Below are positions 1 through 11,300 of a stretch of 64,000 bases of DNA, in pieces; position 1 is the first letter of the stretch, and each line of letters begins with the position of its first letter. The stretch is from NCBI GenBank assembly GCA_028752905.1, contig JAQNBH010000011.1, forward strand, positions 3,093,322 to 3,157,321. The letters run 5' to 3'. This DNA is from Cladorhizidae sp. MBARI D1340-BT2 (taxonomy: Eukaryota > Porifera > Demospongiae > Poecilosclerida > Cladorhizidae). A program made the translations under genes and the position numbers. The notes below the pieces were generated by a model. The model worked only from the letters and a program-made list of their open reading frames with translations, made no database searches and was not told the DNA's origin.

Positions 1-889
1 AGTAGCCTCAGTCACTCAAGCAGTCATTGCTGCCATTCTCAACATCAAGAGTAAAACAAGCCACCATAAACAGTGGTTTGATGAAGAGTGCATATAGTTG
101 AAGGCCTAAGTATTGTCTTTACGTCAAGAAACTGACAGTAATCTCTACCCAGAACAGCATCGACTGTATAAGATAATGATCAAAAGGCTAAGAAGGAAGT
201 GTATGAAGAGGAACAACTTCTGAAGAGGATCGGAGATGCAGAGACTGCTCCTTGGCTGCGGAGGACTCCCTCACCATCACCAATTGCACCAGAAGAATGG
301 AGCAAACACCTTTCGAAGCTTTACAATCCTGATGGAGGTACAAGTTCATATGAGATGGAGCCAGATGAGGAAGATATAGACTGGTACAATGCTCCATTCT
401 CTGAGAATGAAGTAAACCAGACTCTCCAGAAAATGCGTAGCGGAAAAGCTCCTGGACCAGCAGGATCTGCTATGAACATCTACAACTCTCACTGCCACTT
501 CTTCTCCCTATCTTAACATGGATATTCAACCTCTGCATGAAGCAGATGATCATTCCCAACTGCTGGAGGGAAAGTTTCCTGAAAACACTGTACATACAAA
601 GGAAAGGGTGACCGATCCTCTCCAGATATGTACCGAGGGATCGCCCTTCTGAACACACTCTTTAAAACATTAAACTCTCTCATCAACCACCGTTTTCACC
701 CGGTCATCCCTCTCCTCCCAGCTGAGCAGTATGGCTTCCAATAAGGTAAAAGGACTCAGGAACCCATTTTCAAACTCATTTCCACAATTAAAGAGAACCT
801 CCAGGAAAAGAAAGGGCACATGTATGCCCTCTTTGTTGACTTCCGGAAAGCTTTCGATCTAGTCGACCGTCCCCTTCTCATGGAGAAGC
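1..889 (+). mobile_element. LINE reverse transcriptase relic, 5' half
   Basis: This is the upstream half of a decayed non-LTR retrotransposon ORF2. Conceptual translation shows a pre-RT segment with a WFDEEC-like motif near 70-95, a 'SGKAPGPAG' finger motif near 440-470, and the palm motif 'ALFVDFRKAFDLVDRP' near 828-875, which is the RT motif carrying the first catalytic aspartate. The frame is broken by a shift near 490 and a stop near 742, so it is a pseudogene. It starts outside the window. It is interrupted at 890 by a piggyBac element and resumes at 2206. The clade (CR1, RTE or R1 like) cannot be fixed by eye. Confidence 0.8.
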
Positions 890-2205
890 TTAACCCTCTC
901 ACTGGCATAAGCGACTTAAGTCGCGAAAACGGATTAACCGCGACGAAAAAATTCGTAAAAAATTAACCGTTCGCGGTATTAAACTTAAAAAATTGCACGA
1001 ATATGCCTAAAGCATGCCTCTAATATACCCCAAAATATTTGGAAAATACGGAATGAGGAAAGGGAAGTAAACGTGCCAGCAAACATCACTTCCGGTTAAT
1101 TCCCGGTCTCGAAGAAGAAATGCCGACCCGCTTTAGTAGAGACGAAGCGTTAGATTTCCTATTTGAGGATGACTTCGGCCTGTCCGAGATTGACGTTAGT
1201 GAAGAAGAGGAAGAAGGTGCCTGTGCTTACCTGGGAAGTGGCGTAGTTGACGGTGATGCTATGGCAGCTATAACAGAAGCTGTTGGCACCGACCACGAAG
1301 CAAATTTTCAAAGTATAGATCGCCCTACTCTGCCAAGCGAAGCTTCAGACGATAGCGATGGTCATGAAGACTTCCCCCAAGGTAAGAATAGATAAGAGTT
1401 GTATAGTAAAGCCTAGTAACTAGCATAATAATAAGAACTATTTCTCCTGGGAAGGTAGTTTCACTCATGGAGCTGGAGGAAGATGAGGAAGCAGCAGAGG
1501 AGAAGACAGGGTTGGAGGAGAGGTTATTATTTATATATATACATATATATATTTTATAATGTAGCACTATGTGTTTGTCTGAGTTATGCTGAACATGCAG
1601 ACCTTCACAGTGCCAAGCATTGCCCTTTTATTTTTTATCTATATTTATTTATAATTATGTTATCCACATACTTTTATTTATTTTTCAGTACTATGGACCC
1701 TAGCCCTTACTTCCTCTTTGTTATGATTTTCACATCTTTATGGTTAGTTATAATTGACCAAAACATGTTGTTGACAAATAGTAACGTTGACTAACTAACA
1801 TTGCTGATTTCATCGAGCTGAAATAATCTTTTTCAACCTATAATGATATTCACATCTTTGTGGTTTGTTATCAACCAAAAAATTGTTGTTGACAAACAGT
1901 TGTTGTTGTTGACCAAAAGTTGACCGGCTAACATTGCTGGTTTCATATACACATGAAATTGAGATGATATAAACCCTATATAAACCCTTTTATTTTACTT
2001 CCTGTCTCTTATAACAATATTCACATTTCTGTGGTTTGTTGCTAAGCAACTAAAATTTAACATAACGTCCCTTCATGCATCAGCTATCACCTGATATATA
2101 GTTGTTGGGTACTTGTCTTCATGTGGTCCTCTATAATTTAAAAAATGTGAAATTGTGTCAATTTTTGTAAAAAGTCCTCCGTAAATCTGCCAGTGAAAGG
2201 GTTAA
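890..2205 (+). mobile_element. piggyBac-type DNA transposon, internally reduced
   Basis: The element is bounded by TTAA at 890-893 and 2202-2205, with terminal inverted repeats. The left end reads TTAACCCTCTCACTGGCA, and the right end is its reverse complement with one mismatch in 18. TTAA target sites and CCC-starting termini are diagnostic of the piggyBac superfamily. Removing the element and one TTAA restores the LINE reading frame exactly (MEKL followed by KSQFG), so the borders are secure. It carries an acidic N-terminal ORF (1120-1381) but no DDD transposase core, so it cannot move by itself. The right part (about 1690-2080) contains three imperfect copies of a segment with ATATTCACATCTTTGTGGTT. 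Confidence 0.88.
1120..1381 (+). pseudogene. Acidic N-terminal exon of a piggyBac transposase-like protein
   Basis: The ORF begins with MPTRFSRDEALDFLFEDD and is rich in Glu and Asp (EEEEEG, DDSDGHEDF). This is the usual character of the disordered N-terminus of piggyBac/PGBD transposases. A good splice donor (CAAG|GTAAGA) follows at 1382, so the remaining codons to the stop near 1395 are probably intronic. A further acidic stretch near 1455-1520 could be a second exon. No catalytic domain follows inside the element. Assignment rests mainly on its position between piggyBac termini; the sequence alone is not diagnostic. Confidence 0.45.
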
Positions 2206-3350
2206 GTCACAGTTCGGGATAAAAGGACGCACCCTTGGGGTCATCAAAAATATCCTTGCTGGAAATAAAATCAGGATCACTGATGGATTTACAACCTCTG
2301 AGCCCATCCTCCAGTTACGAGGGATTTTACAGGGAGACTCCCTATCCCCGACTCTATTCATTATCTATATTGCAGACCTCGCCACCCTCCTTCGTGACAC
2401 TGGGGTTATGTTCTCATTTTATGCTGACGATCTAGTGATATACTCCAGAGATAAGGTGTCAGTAGAAGCAGCACTCTACTCTCGGGATGGGTGGTGCTCC
2501 CAAAACCACCTGGACCTGAATATATCAAAGACAAAGGTGATAAAGTTCAGGAAAGGAAGACGTATATGCAGAAACGATACCTTCTTTTACAGAGGATCAA
2601 TGATTGAAGTGACCAATTCATATGAATATCTTGGTGTTGACTCTCCAACCAACTCTGACTTTTACCAGGCATGTAGAGAAGAAGAAAAAGAAGGCCCTTG
2701 CTGTGATAGGAAGTCTTCAGAAGCTTCACCTCGTGAGCATAGTTTGTGCCCTCAAGATCTTTTATATGAAGCTATTTCCTGCTGTGACCTACTGCATGAA
2801 TGTGATATCCCCTTTCTTAACATTCCACCATCTTCTAGAGCTCGACAAAATAAAGGCTGCATTCCTTTTAAGAGGGCCCTTGCCGTCCACCAGAATGCTT
2901 CCTCAACCCTTGTTCATAAACTCATTAGAACGCCTACACTAATGGAAGATATGAAGACGAGAGGATACATTTTTGCAGGGGATGCCTGGGACCAATACAG
3001 ACGTCACTGGGAAGGGAGGCTCCATAATACATCGTCTAAGTTTGGCACAGATGGCCCCGCTTTCAAAACTTCAAGATGGAGGGAACCAAACCAGAGGGAG
3101 AGACATATATTTACTAGAGCCACAGTTCATGGGTTTCATTATCTGATTGTGTTGTTTCACAAACTGTTATGATCCTGACCCCAGCTGCATTTGTGTCCTA
3201 TGCTTAGAGCCTGCAGATATTTATCATGTCGCCTCCGGTAGTGGTATGTCCCTTCCCAAATTTGCTGAATTATTAGAAAAGATGAAGGAGAATAAGGACT
3301 AAGATTCTTGTCTGAAGCTACTATTAGTGCTATTATTATTATTATTATTA
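2206..3350 (+). mobile_element. LINE reverse transcriptase relic, 3' half
   Basis: This continues the LINE of 1-889 after the piggyBac insertion. It encodes RT motifs RGILQGDSLSPTLF (about 2317-2360) and FYADDLVIYS (about 2418-2447, the catalytic Asp-Asp box), then the thumb-like 'NHLDLNISKTKVIKFRKG'. A frameshift near 2680 splits the frame into two overlapping ORFs. The segment ends around 3330-3350 in an (ATT)n microsatellite, a typical LINE 3' tail. The catalytic motifs are present but the copy is disabled by shifts, stops and the insertion. Confidence 0.85.
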
Positions 3351-3358
3351 TCTATCTA

Positions 3359-3597
3359 ACACCATCCAGTAAACTTGAGCTCACTATTTCCACACAAAGA
3401 TCTGGAGCATGTCATGCACTGCCAACACCATCCAGTAAACTTGAGCTCACTATTTCCAGACAAAGATCTGGAGCATGTCGTGCACTGCCAACACCATCCA
3501 GTAAACTTGAGCTCACTATTTCCACACAAAGATCTGGAGCATGTCATGCACTGCCAACACCATCCAGTAAACTTGAGCTGACTATTTCAACATGCAC
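3359..3597. repeat. 66-bp tandem repeat, about 3.6 copies
   Basis: Units start at 3359, 3425, 3491 and 3557 with ACACCATCCAGTAAACTTGA and differ at only a few bases. Because 66 is a multiple of three, reading frames stay open on both strands. These ORFs are artefacts of the repeat. Confidence 0.93.
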
Positions 3598-3753
3598 TAG
3601 AGAATCGTAAACTTTCCTTTTTAAATGTTTTTTTATTTGTTTCGTTTCATTTCAATCTATTTTTAAGTTTAACTCTTCGAAGCAGAAGGAGCAGCCATTG
3701 CAAATTCTCAACATGCTGAAGTTGTTTTTGATATCAATTTTTTTAAATTTTAT

Positions 3754-3995
3754 AATGGAGGGAGGTCACTGCCTCTCCCTTAGCTTAGCTATATCCTCTT
3801 TCTGTTCTGCAGCACAGGTCTCCTGCAGGTATGGAGGGAGCTCACTGCCTCTCCCTTAGCTTAGCTATGTCCTCTTTCTGTTCTGCAGCACAGGTCTCCT
3901 GCAGGTATGGAGGGAGCTCACTGCCTCTCCCTTAGCTTAGTATGTCCTCTTTCTGTTCTGCAGCACAGGTCTCCTGCAGGTCTGGAGGGAGCTCT
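3754..3995. repeat. 76-bp tandem repeat, about 3 copies
   Basis: Units begin at about 3754, 3830, 3906 and (partial) 3981 with TATGGAGGGAGCTCACTGCC and contain CTGCAG twice. The third unit lacks one base. No gene is seen here. Confidence 0.9.
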
Positions 3996-5137
3996 TCCAT
4001 AAGAAGAGAAAAGTGTTCATGCATGTTGTTGCACGTGCTAGTGTGGGCATGACCAGCACATATTGCCCCCCTCCCCCTCCCCCCATGGGTGGTGTGGTAT
4101 GCCTGTAGGCTATCCTGTTTAGTCACTGACCATATAAGGGTGTGTGTGAGTTGATATCTTGCTCCTAATTGACCACAAGGTATGCTATCCTGTTTAGTCA
4201 CTGACCATATAAGGGTGTGTGAGTTGATATCTTGCTCCTAATTGACAAACTCCACAAAGAGGCATATGGATGCTCATGGTCGCTAAGTTGTGCTAAATGC
4301 TCCAGGACTAAAGGAGGGCTATAAATAGAAATGCATCTAGCTTGTGCAGTGTTGTCATCTATGCTCTGCATATTGGACCATTAAGCTTGTTAATTATGCT
4401 GGGCAGGTGGGAAACAGTGCCAGGGGGGGGGGGGGGGGGGGGGGCAGAGCTAGAAATAACAGGGGTCATCGTCATTTTCTGAGCAATTCACCAATTTGTC
4501 TGACCAAATCACTACTTGCTCTGCCAGATTGTCCTAACAGCAATAAGTGGCTACTAGTCAGCTGCTTAGTGTTGCAGCTGCAGTGGTTACCAGGAAGTAA
4601 AATTAACTTATTGTGGAAAAGAAAAAGGAGGGGGGGAAAACAGTGTGGTTAGCTAATAGCATGCTGTGGGTGCCCTTGGCTAATTGTATCCCTAGGCTAA
4701 TTGCAATGTATATACTAGGCTGAGGTCTGGTGATTGTAGCAAACAGCTGGCTAGGTACAAATGATTTCAATGCTGATTGTATTGAGTTATGGTGGGAAAG
4801 TACAACTAGACCAAACCAGTGGCCAAGGAGGCTGTACAGGAAGAAAGCCTGCTACTGCTACACCAAGCACCTCAGCATTGGTAGTGAATGAAGATGAAGA
4901 GAATGAGTCAGACAGAAGTAGTGAGTCTGGTGACAATCTTCCTTTAGAAGACTGGGATAACTGAATGAAGAACATGCAGTGACATTTTTGTCCTACTTAA
5001 CTTTTCATGCTGTATTGTCACTTATTTTTGTTTTTATGAATCATACTATTATTATTGCAAGTAGACCAACATTTAGTAGAAGTATAATGACTGACCAATA
5101 TTAGAAAATGACCTAGCAAATCTTATTATGCTAGGAC
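3996..5137. other. Unassigned DNA upstream of DPYD
   Basis: About 4112-4255 holds a two-copy repeat around TATCCTGTTTAGTCACTGAC. A G-homopolymer of about 20 bases lies at 4424-4443. An ORF at 4761-4964 ends in an acidic tail (NEDEENESDRSSES, then LEDWDN). I recognise no domain in it and its start is not convincing. DPYD exon 1 and its promoter may lie here, but I found no clear exon. Confidence 0.5.
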
Positions 5138-5188
5138 ATGTCCTACCAACATCAAACCTTATTTCTAGCTCTGGCGGGCGTGTTCTCC
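5138..5188 (+). CDS. DPYD: Possible first coding exon of DPYD (weak)
   Basis: An ATG at 5138 opens 17 codons that end in phase 0 at a donor (TCC|GTATGT, 5189), 85 bp before exon 2. Phase and position fit, since vertebrate DPYD exon 1 is also a short phase-0 exon. The encoded peptide, MSYQHQTLFLALAGVFS, is hydrophobic and signal-peptide-like, which is unexpected for a cytosolic enzyme and does not resemble the usual acidic DPYD N-terminus. The true exon 1 may be farther upstream. Confidence 0.25.
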
Positions 5189-5273
5189 GTATGTTTCTCC
5201 AATCAAGAGTATCATCAATTTCCACTCTTTACACTGTACCCCATGCACCTCGTTGTTGTTGTTGTTGTTATAG

Positions 5274-5384
5274 AATCTTCTGGCCCTGAACCCCAGGGTG
5301 ACCAAGACCGCGAGATTACTCTCCACCTCGGCCACCAAAGGTGCTCGCAAATATTGGAAGAGAAATCAGGACAAGGGTTGCCAT
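5274..5384 (+). CDS. DPYD: DPYD exon 2
   Basis: It has 37 codons, phase 0 to 0, acceptor TATAG| and donor CAT|GTAAGT. It encodes NLLALNPRV...[12 protein letters not shown], matching the start of the N-terminal domain. The phase-0 start equals the position of the vertebrate exon 1/2 boundary. Confidence 0.9.
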
Positions 5385-8300
5385 GTAAGTACACACTCTT
5401 AGCCAGCCCTGCCATGTCTATCCAAGTGAGTGCAAGAGTGCCATGCCCACCTGAAATCTTGTGATGAGTGTTCCTAATCTGTGGAGTGCTGATGGAGTTT
5501 CCAGTTGAAACTGTTGTTAGAGAGAGTAATAAAATGTTTATGTGTTGGGAAACTCCACCTCTTCTCTCCCTCTCTTTCATCTCTCCCCATCTTGTTACCC
5601 TTCCTCTCTTTCACACCTACCTTGCCCCCTCCCCTCCCCTCCCCCCCTCCCCTCCCCCCTTCTCACGCATATGCACATGCAGTCTTGTGGCAGCAAGGAG
5701 GGGAACTTTGACGACATCAAGCACACAACCTTGAGTGAGAGGGCAGCCCTCAAAGAGGCCAGTCGCTGCCTCAAGTGTGTGGACGCTCCCTGCCAGAAGA
5801 GCTGTCCCACGCAGCTCGACATCAAGGCCTTCATCACCTCCATTGCCAACAGCAACTATTACGGAGCCTCAAAGGCAATCTTCTCTGATAACCCTCTGGG
5901 CCTGACTTGCGGGATGGTGTGTCCGACATCTGATCTTTGTGTTGGTGGGTGCAATTTGTACGCATCGGAGGAAGGCCCCATCAATATCGGAGGACTCCAG
6001 CAGTTTGCCACTGAGGTGAAGCTTTTCTCCTTAATGTTATTATTGTTGTTGTTATTGCTGTTGTTGATGTTGTGTTTGAGTGACTCGATTGACCGTTGCT
6101 ATGGAGATTTGGTGTTATTCTTCATCTCAACAGGTGTTTAAGAACATGCGGATTCCTCAAATTCGTGACCCCAGCTTGACCCCTCTGGATGAACTCCCCG
6201 AGAGCTATCAGGCTAAAGTGGCACTGATTGGCTGCGGCCCAGCTTCTATCAGCTGTGCCACGTTCCTGGCTCGATTAGGGTACACGAACCTTACGATCTT
6301 TGAGAAGTTTGACTACATTGGAGGATTGAGGTACGGGAGGATGGGAGGAGCGGGAGGGAGGGTGGTGGAGGAGGGGAGTGTGAGAGAAGGGGAGGAGGAG
6401 GAGGGGAGCGGGAAGGAGGGTGGTGGAGGAGGGGAGTGTGAGTGAGAACTGATGGTATCATCATCAGTTTGTCTTTTGATGTTGTTTTGTTATCCTGTAT
6501 ATCACTACATGTTTGAGCTGTGAGGCCACTGGGTGGATGGTGCAGTGGTTATGACTACATGTTTGAGCTGTGAGGCCATTGGGTGGGTGGTGCAGTGGTT
6601 ATGACTACATGTTTGAGCTGTGATGCCACTGGGTGGGTGGTGCAGTGGTTATGACTACATGTTTGAGCTGTGAGGCCACTGGGTGGGTGGTGCAGTGGTG
6701 ATCACTACATGTTTGAGCTGTGAGGCCACTGGGTGGGTGGTGCAGTGGTTATCACGACATGTTTGAGCTGTGTGGCCACTGGGTGGGTGGTGCAGTGGTT
6801 ATGACTACATGTTTGAGCTGTGAGGCCATTGGGTGGGTGGTGCAGTGGTTATGACTACATGTTTGAGCTGTGATGCCACTGGGTGGGTGGTGCAGTGGTT
6901 ATGACTACATGTTTGAGCTGTGAGGCCACTGGGTGGGTGGTGCAGTGGTCATCACTACATGTTTGAGCTGTGAGGCCACTGGGTGGGTGGTGCAGTGGTC
7001 ATCACTACATGTTTGAGCTGTGTGGCCACTGGGTGGGTGGTGCAGTGGTCATCACTACATGTTTGAGGTGTGGGTGGGTGGTGCAGTGGTGATCACTACA
7101 TGTTTCAGCTGTGGGTGGGTGGTGCAGTGGTGATCACTACATGTTTGAGCTGTGAGGCCACTGGGTGGGTGGTGCAGTAGTTATCACTACATGTTTGAGC
7201 TGTGAGGCCACTGGGTGGGTGGTGCAGTGGTTATGACTACATGTTTGAGTTGTGAGGCCACTGGGTTGGTGGTGCAGTGGTCATCACTACATGTTTGAGC
7301 TGTGTGGCCACTGGGTGGGTGGTGCAGTAGTTATCACTACATGTTTGAGCTGTGAGGCCACTGGGTGGGTGGTGCAGTGGTTATGACTACATGTTTGAGC
7401 TGTGAGGCCACTGGGTGGATGGTGCAGTGGTCATCACTACATGTTTGAGCTGTGAGGCCACTGGGTGGGTGGTGCAGTGGTTATGACTACATGTTTGAGC
7501 TGTGAGGGCACTGGGTGGGTGGTGCAGTAGTTATCACTACATGTTTGAGCTGTGAGGCCACTGGGTGGATGGTGCAGTGGTTATGACTACATGTTTGAGC
7601 TGTCACTGGGTGGATGGTGCAGTGGATATCACTACATGTTTGAGCTGTGAGGCCACTGGGTGGATGGTGCAGTGGTTATCACTACATGTTTGAGCTGTGT
7701 GGCCACTGGGTGGGTGGTGCAGTGGTTATGACTACATGTTTGAGCTGTCACTGGGTGGGTGGTGCAGTGGTCATCACTACATGTTTGAGCTGTGAGGCCA
7801 CTGGGTGGGTGGTGCAGTGGTTATGACTACATGTTTGAGCTGTGAGGGCACTGGGTGGGTGGTGCAGTAGTTATCACTACATGTTTGAGCTGTGTGGCCA
7901 CTGGGTGGGTGGTGCAGTGGTTATGACTACATGTTTGAGCTGTCACTGGGTGGATGGTGCAGTGGATATCACTACATGTTTGAGCTGTGAGGCTACTGGG
8001 TGGGTGGTGCAGTGGTTATGACTACATGTTTGAGCTGTCACTGGGTGGATGGTGCAGTGGATATCACTACATGTTTGAGCTGTGAGGCCACTGGGTGGGT
8101 GGTGCAGTGGTTATGACTACATGTTTGAGCTATGTGGCCACTGGGTGGATGGTGCAGTAGTTATCACTACATGTTTGAGCTGTGTGGTCACTGGGTGGAT
8201 GGTGCAGTGGTTATGACTACATGTTTGAGCTGTGAGGCCACTGGGTGGATGGTGCAGTGGTCATCACTACATGTTTGAGCTGTGAGGCCACTGGGTGGAT

Positions 8301-11300
8301 GGTGCAGTGGTTATCACTACATGTTAGAGCTGTGAGGCCACTGGGTGGATGGTGCAGTGGTGCTGTCAGACATGTAGGCCAGAAGCAAGTGAGTATTTCA
8401 CCTCTCAGCACATGTTGCTCAGCTTACTATAGCAATGAAGAAGAAGAGGATGAGAGAGAGGGGAGAAGAATGAGAGACAGAGATGAAGATGTGGGGGTAG
8501 ACCGGTGACTTCACTTGTTTTAATTTGTGCAGCTCTTCTGAGATTCCTCAGTACCGACTCCCCTATGACGTGGTCTCCTTTGAAGTGGAACTGATGAAGG
8601 ATTTGGGAGTCAAGGTACTGCAGACTCCTCTCTGAAGGGGTGGGTGTGTGGCCCACTTATCCTGCACAATGTCATACAATTATCAGGTTGAGTTGGGGTA
8701 TGGTCTGGGCAGTGAAGGAGAGAAAGGCTTCACGCTGAAGTCTCTACAAAAGGAAGGCTATGAGGCAATCTTCGTTGGTATTGGTGTACCGGACGCGAAG
8801 GTAACTCCTGTGTTTCAGAGTCTGACCGCTCAGCAAGGATTCTATACCTCCAAGGACTTCTTGCCCAAGGTTGCCATGGGGAGTAAGCCTGGTATGTGGT
8901 CATATATGGTGAGGTCATGTGATTTAACTGCAGATGGCTAGTGCTGGGACTGGGGATGGGACTATGGATTGGACTTGGGATGGGACTATGGATTGGACTG
9001 GGGATGGGACTATGGATTGGACTGGGGATGGGACTATGGATGGGACTGGGGATGGGACTATGGATTGGACTGGGGATATGACTGGGGATGGGACTGGGGA
9101 TGGGACTATGGATTGGACTTGGGATGGGACTATGGATTGGACTGGGGATGGGACTATGGATTGGACTGGGGATGGGACTGGGGATGGGACTATGGATGGG
9201 ACTGGGGATGGGACTATGGATGGGACTGGGGGTGGGACTATGGATTGGACTGGGGATAGATTGGGGATGGGACTGGGGATGGGACTGGGGATGGGACTAT
9301 GGATTGGACTGGGGATGGGACTATGGATGGGACTGGGGATGGGACTATGGATTGGACTTGGGATGGGACTATGGATTGGACTGGGGATGGGACTGGGGAT
9401 AGGACTGGGGATGGGACTGGGGATAGGACTGGGGATGGGACTATGGATTGGACTTGGGATGGGACTATGGATTGGACTGGAGATGGGACTATGGATTGGA
9501 CTGGGGATGGGACTGTGGATTGGACTGGGGATAGGACTGGGGATGGGACTGGGGATGGGACTGGGGATGGGACTATGGATTGGACTTGGGATGGGACTAT
9601 GGATTGGACTGGGGATGGGACTATGGATTGGACTGGGGATGGGACTGGGGATGGGACTATGGATGGGACTGGGGATGGGACTTTGGACTGGGGATGGGAC
9701 TGGGGATGGGACTGGGGATGGAACTATGGATTGGACTTGGGATGGGACTATGGATGGGACTGGGGATGGGACTATGGATTGGACTGGGGATAGGACTGGG
9801 GATGGGACTGGGGATGGGACTATGGATGGGACTGGGGATGGGACTATGGATTGGACTATGGATTGGACTATGCATGGGACTGGGGATAGGACTGGGGATG
9901 AGACTGGGGATGGGACTATGGATGGGACTGTGGATGGGACTGGGGATGGGTCTGGGGATGGGTCTGGGGATGGGACTATTGATTGGACTGGGGGTGGAAC
10001 TTGGGATCGGACTGGGGACGGGACTGGGGCCCGGATAGGAATGGGGATGGGACTAGGGCTTGGGCTAGGACAGTAAAGAATGATTTGGGCCATTGGAACA
10101 CGAAGAAAGAGGGTGTGGCTATGGGGGCAGGAAACAGTGTTGAGATCAAAGGAGGTATTAGTGTCTCCCCCGAACACCCGCCCACCTGCATCCCTCCTCA
10201 GGTATGTGTGCTTGCAAGGCAGCCCTTCCTTCTCTTTGTGGGTCCGTCATTGTGCTCGGAGCAGGAGACACGGCCTTCGATTGTGCCACGTCAGCACTTC
10301 GCTGCGGAGCCAAACGAGTGTTCGTTGTCTTCCGGAAAGGATTTACAAACATCAGGGCGGTGCCCGAAGAGGTGAGGGTCACATGACTGGCACATGCACT
10401 CTAGCTAGCAGCAGATAAGCCGAACTGTTTCAGACAACACACAGTATACATGCATGCATACATACACACACACACATATATACACACACGGCTAAAGTTG
10501 AGGCAGCCGCTAGACGTAAGAGCAGCCAGAAGCTCCTCGTCTAGCTGCAGCCACTTGCTAACACGATTGCAAATGATCACGTGAACGCAAATGTGATGTG
10601 TTGTGCAGCACTTAATTAATTTAAATGATGTGGTGTGTGCACTTAATTAATTTAAATGATGTGGTGTGTGTGCGCTTAATTAATATAAATGATGTGGTGT
10701 GTGCACTTAATTAATTTAAATGCTGTGGTGTGTGCACTTAATTAATTTAAATGATGTGGTGTGTGCACTTAATTAATATAAATGATGTGGTGTGTGCACT
10801 TAATTAATTTAAATGATGTGGTGTGTGCACTTAATTAATATAAATGATGTGGTGTGTGCACTTAATTAATTTAAATGATGTGGTGTGTGCACTTAATTCA
10901 TTTAAATGATGTGGTGTGTACACTTTAATTTAAATGATGTGGTGTGTGCACTTAATTAATTTAAATGATGTGGTGTGTGCACTTAATTAATAAAATAATG
11001 TAGGGGAATATATGTACATGTAGGTAGATTAAGAACAAGACTCACTATAATGGATGCCAGTACACTCACTATAATGATGCCAGTACACTCACTGTAGAGG
11101 ACGCCAGTAATATCCACTCTTTGTACAAGGCTTTTTCAATTTCATTTCACGTCAAATTATAATGTTATTTGATTCTACATATAAATGAGCAGTTCATTAA
11201 TTCATTAACATTGCAACAATTTTTTTTTTATTAAAAGAATGTCACAAGTAGTAAATTATGAATAGCAACTTATTCGTCAGGTGTTGTCTGTTCACTGTAG

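Noticed and set aside
4761..4964. Acidic 67-codon ORF as a gene
   Set aside because: No recognisable domain, splice partner or regulatory context; left as unassigned sequence.
5138..5188. Signal peptide for DPYD
   Set aside because: DPYD is a cytosolic enzyme in known animals; the candidate exon is kept only as a low-confidence option.
5542..6141. A separate 199-codon gene
   Set aside because: It is DPYD exon 3 with intron sequence read through at both ends.
8924..10177. Long ORFs of Ser/Pro/Ile repeats (-) and Gly/Met/Asp/Trp repeats (+)
   Set aside because: They come from a stop-free tandem array within DPYD intron 6, are open in several frames at once, and show no domain or start context.
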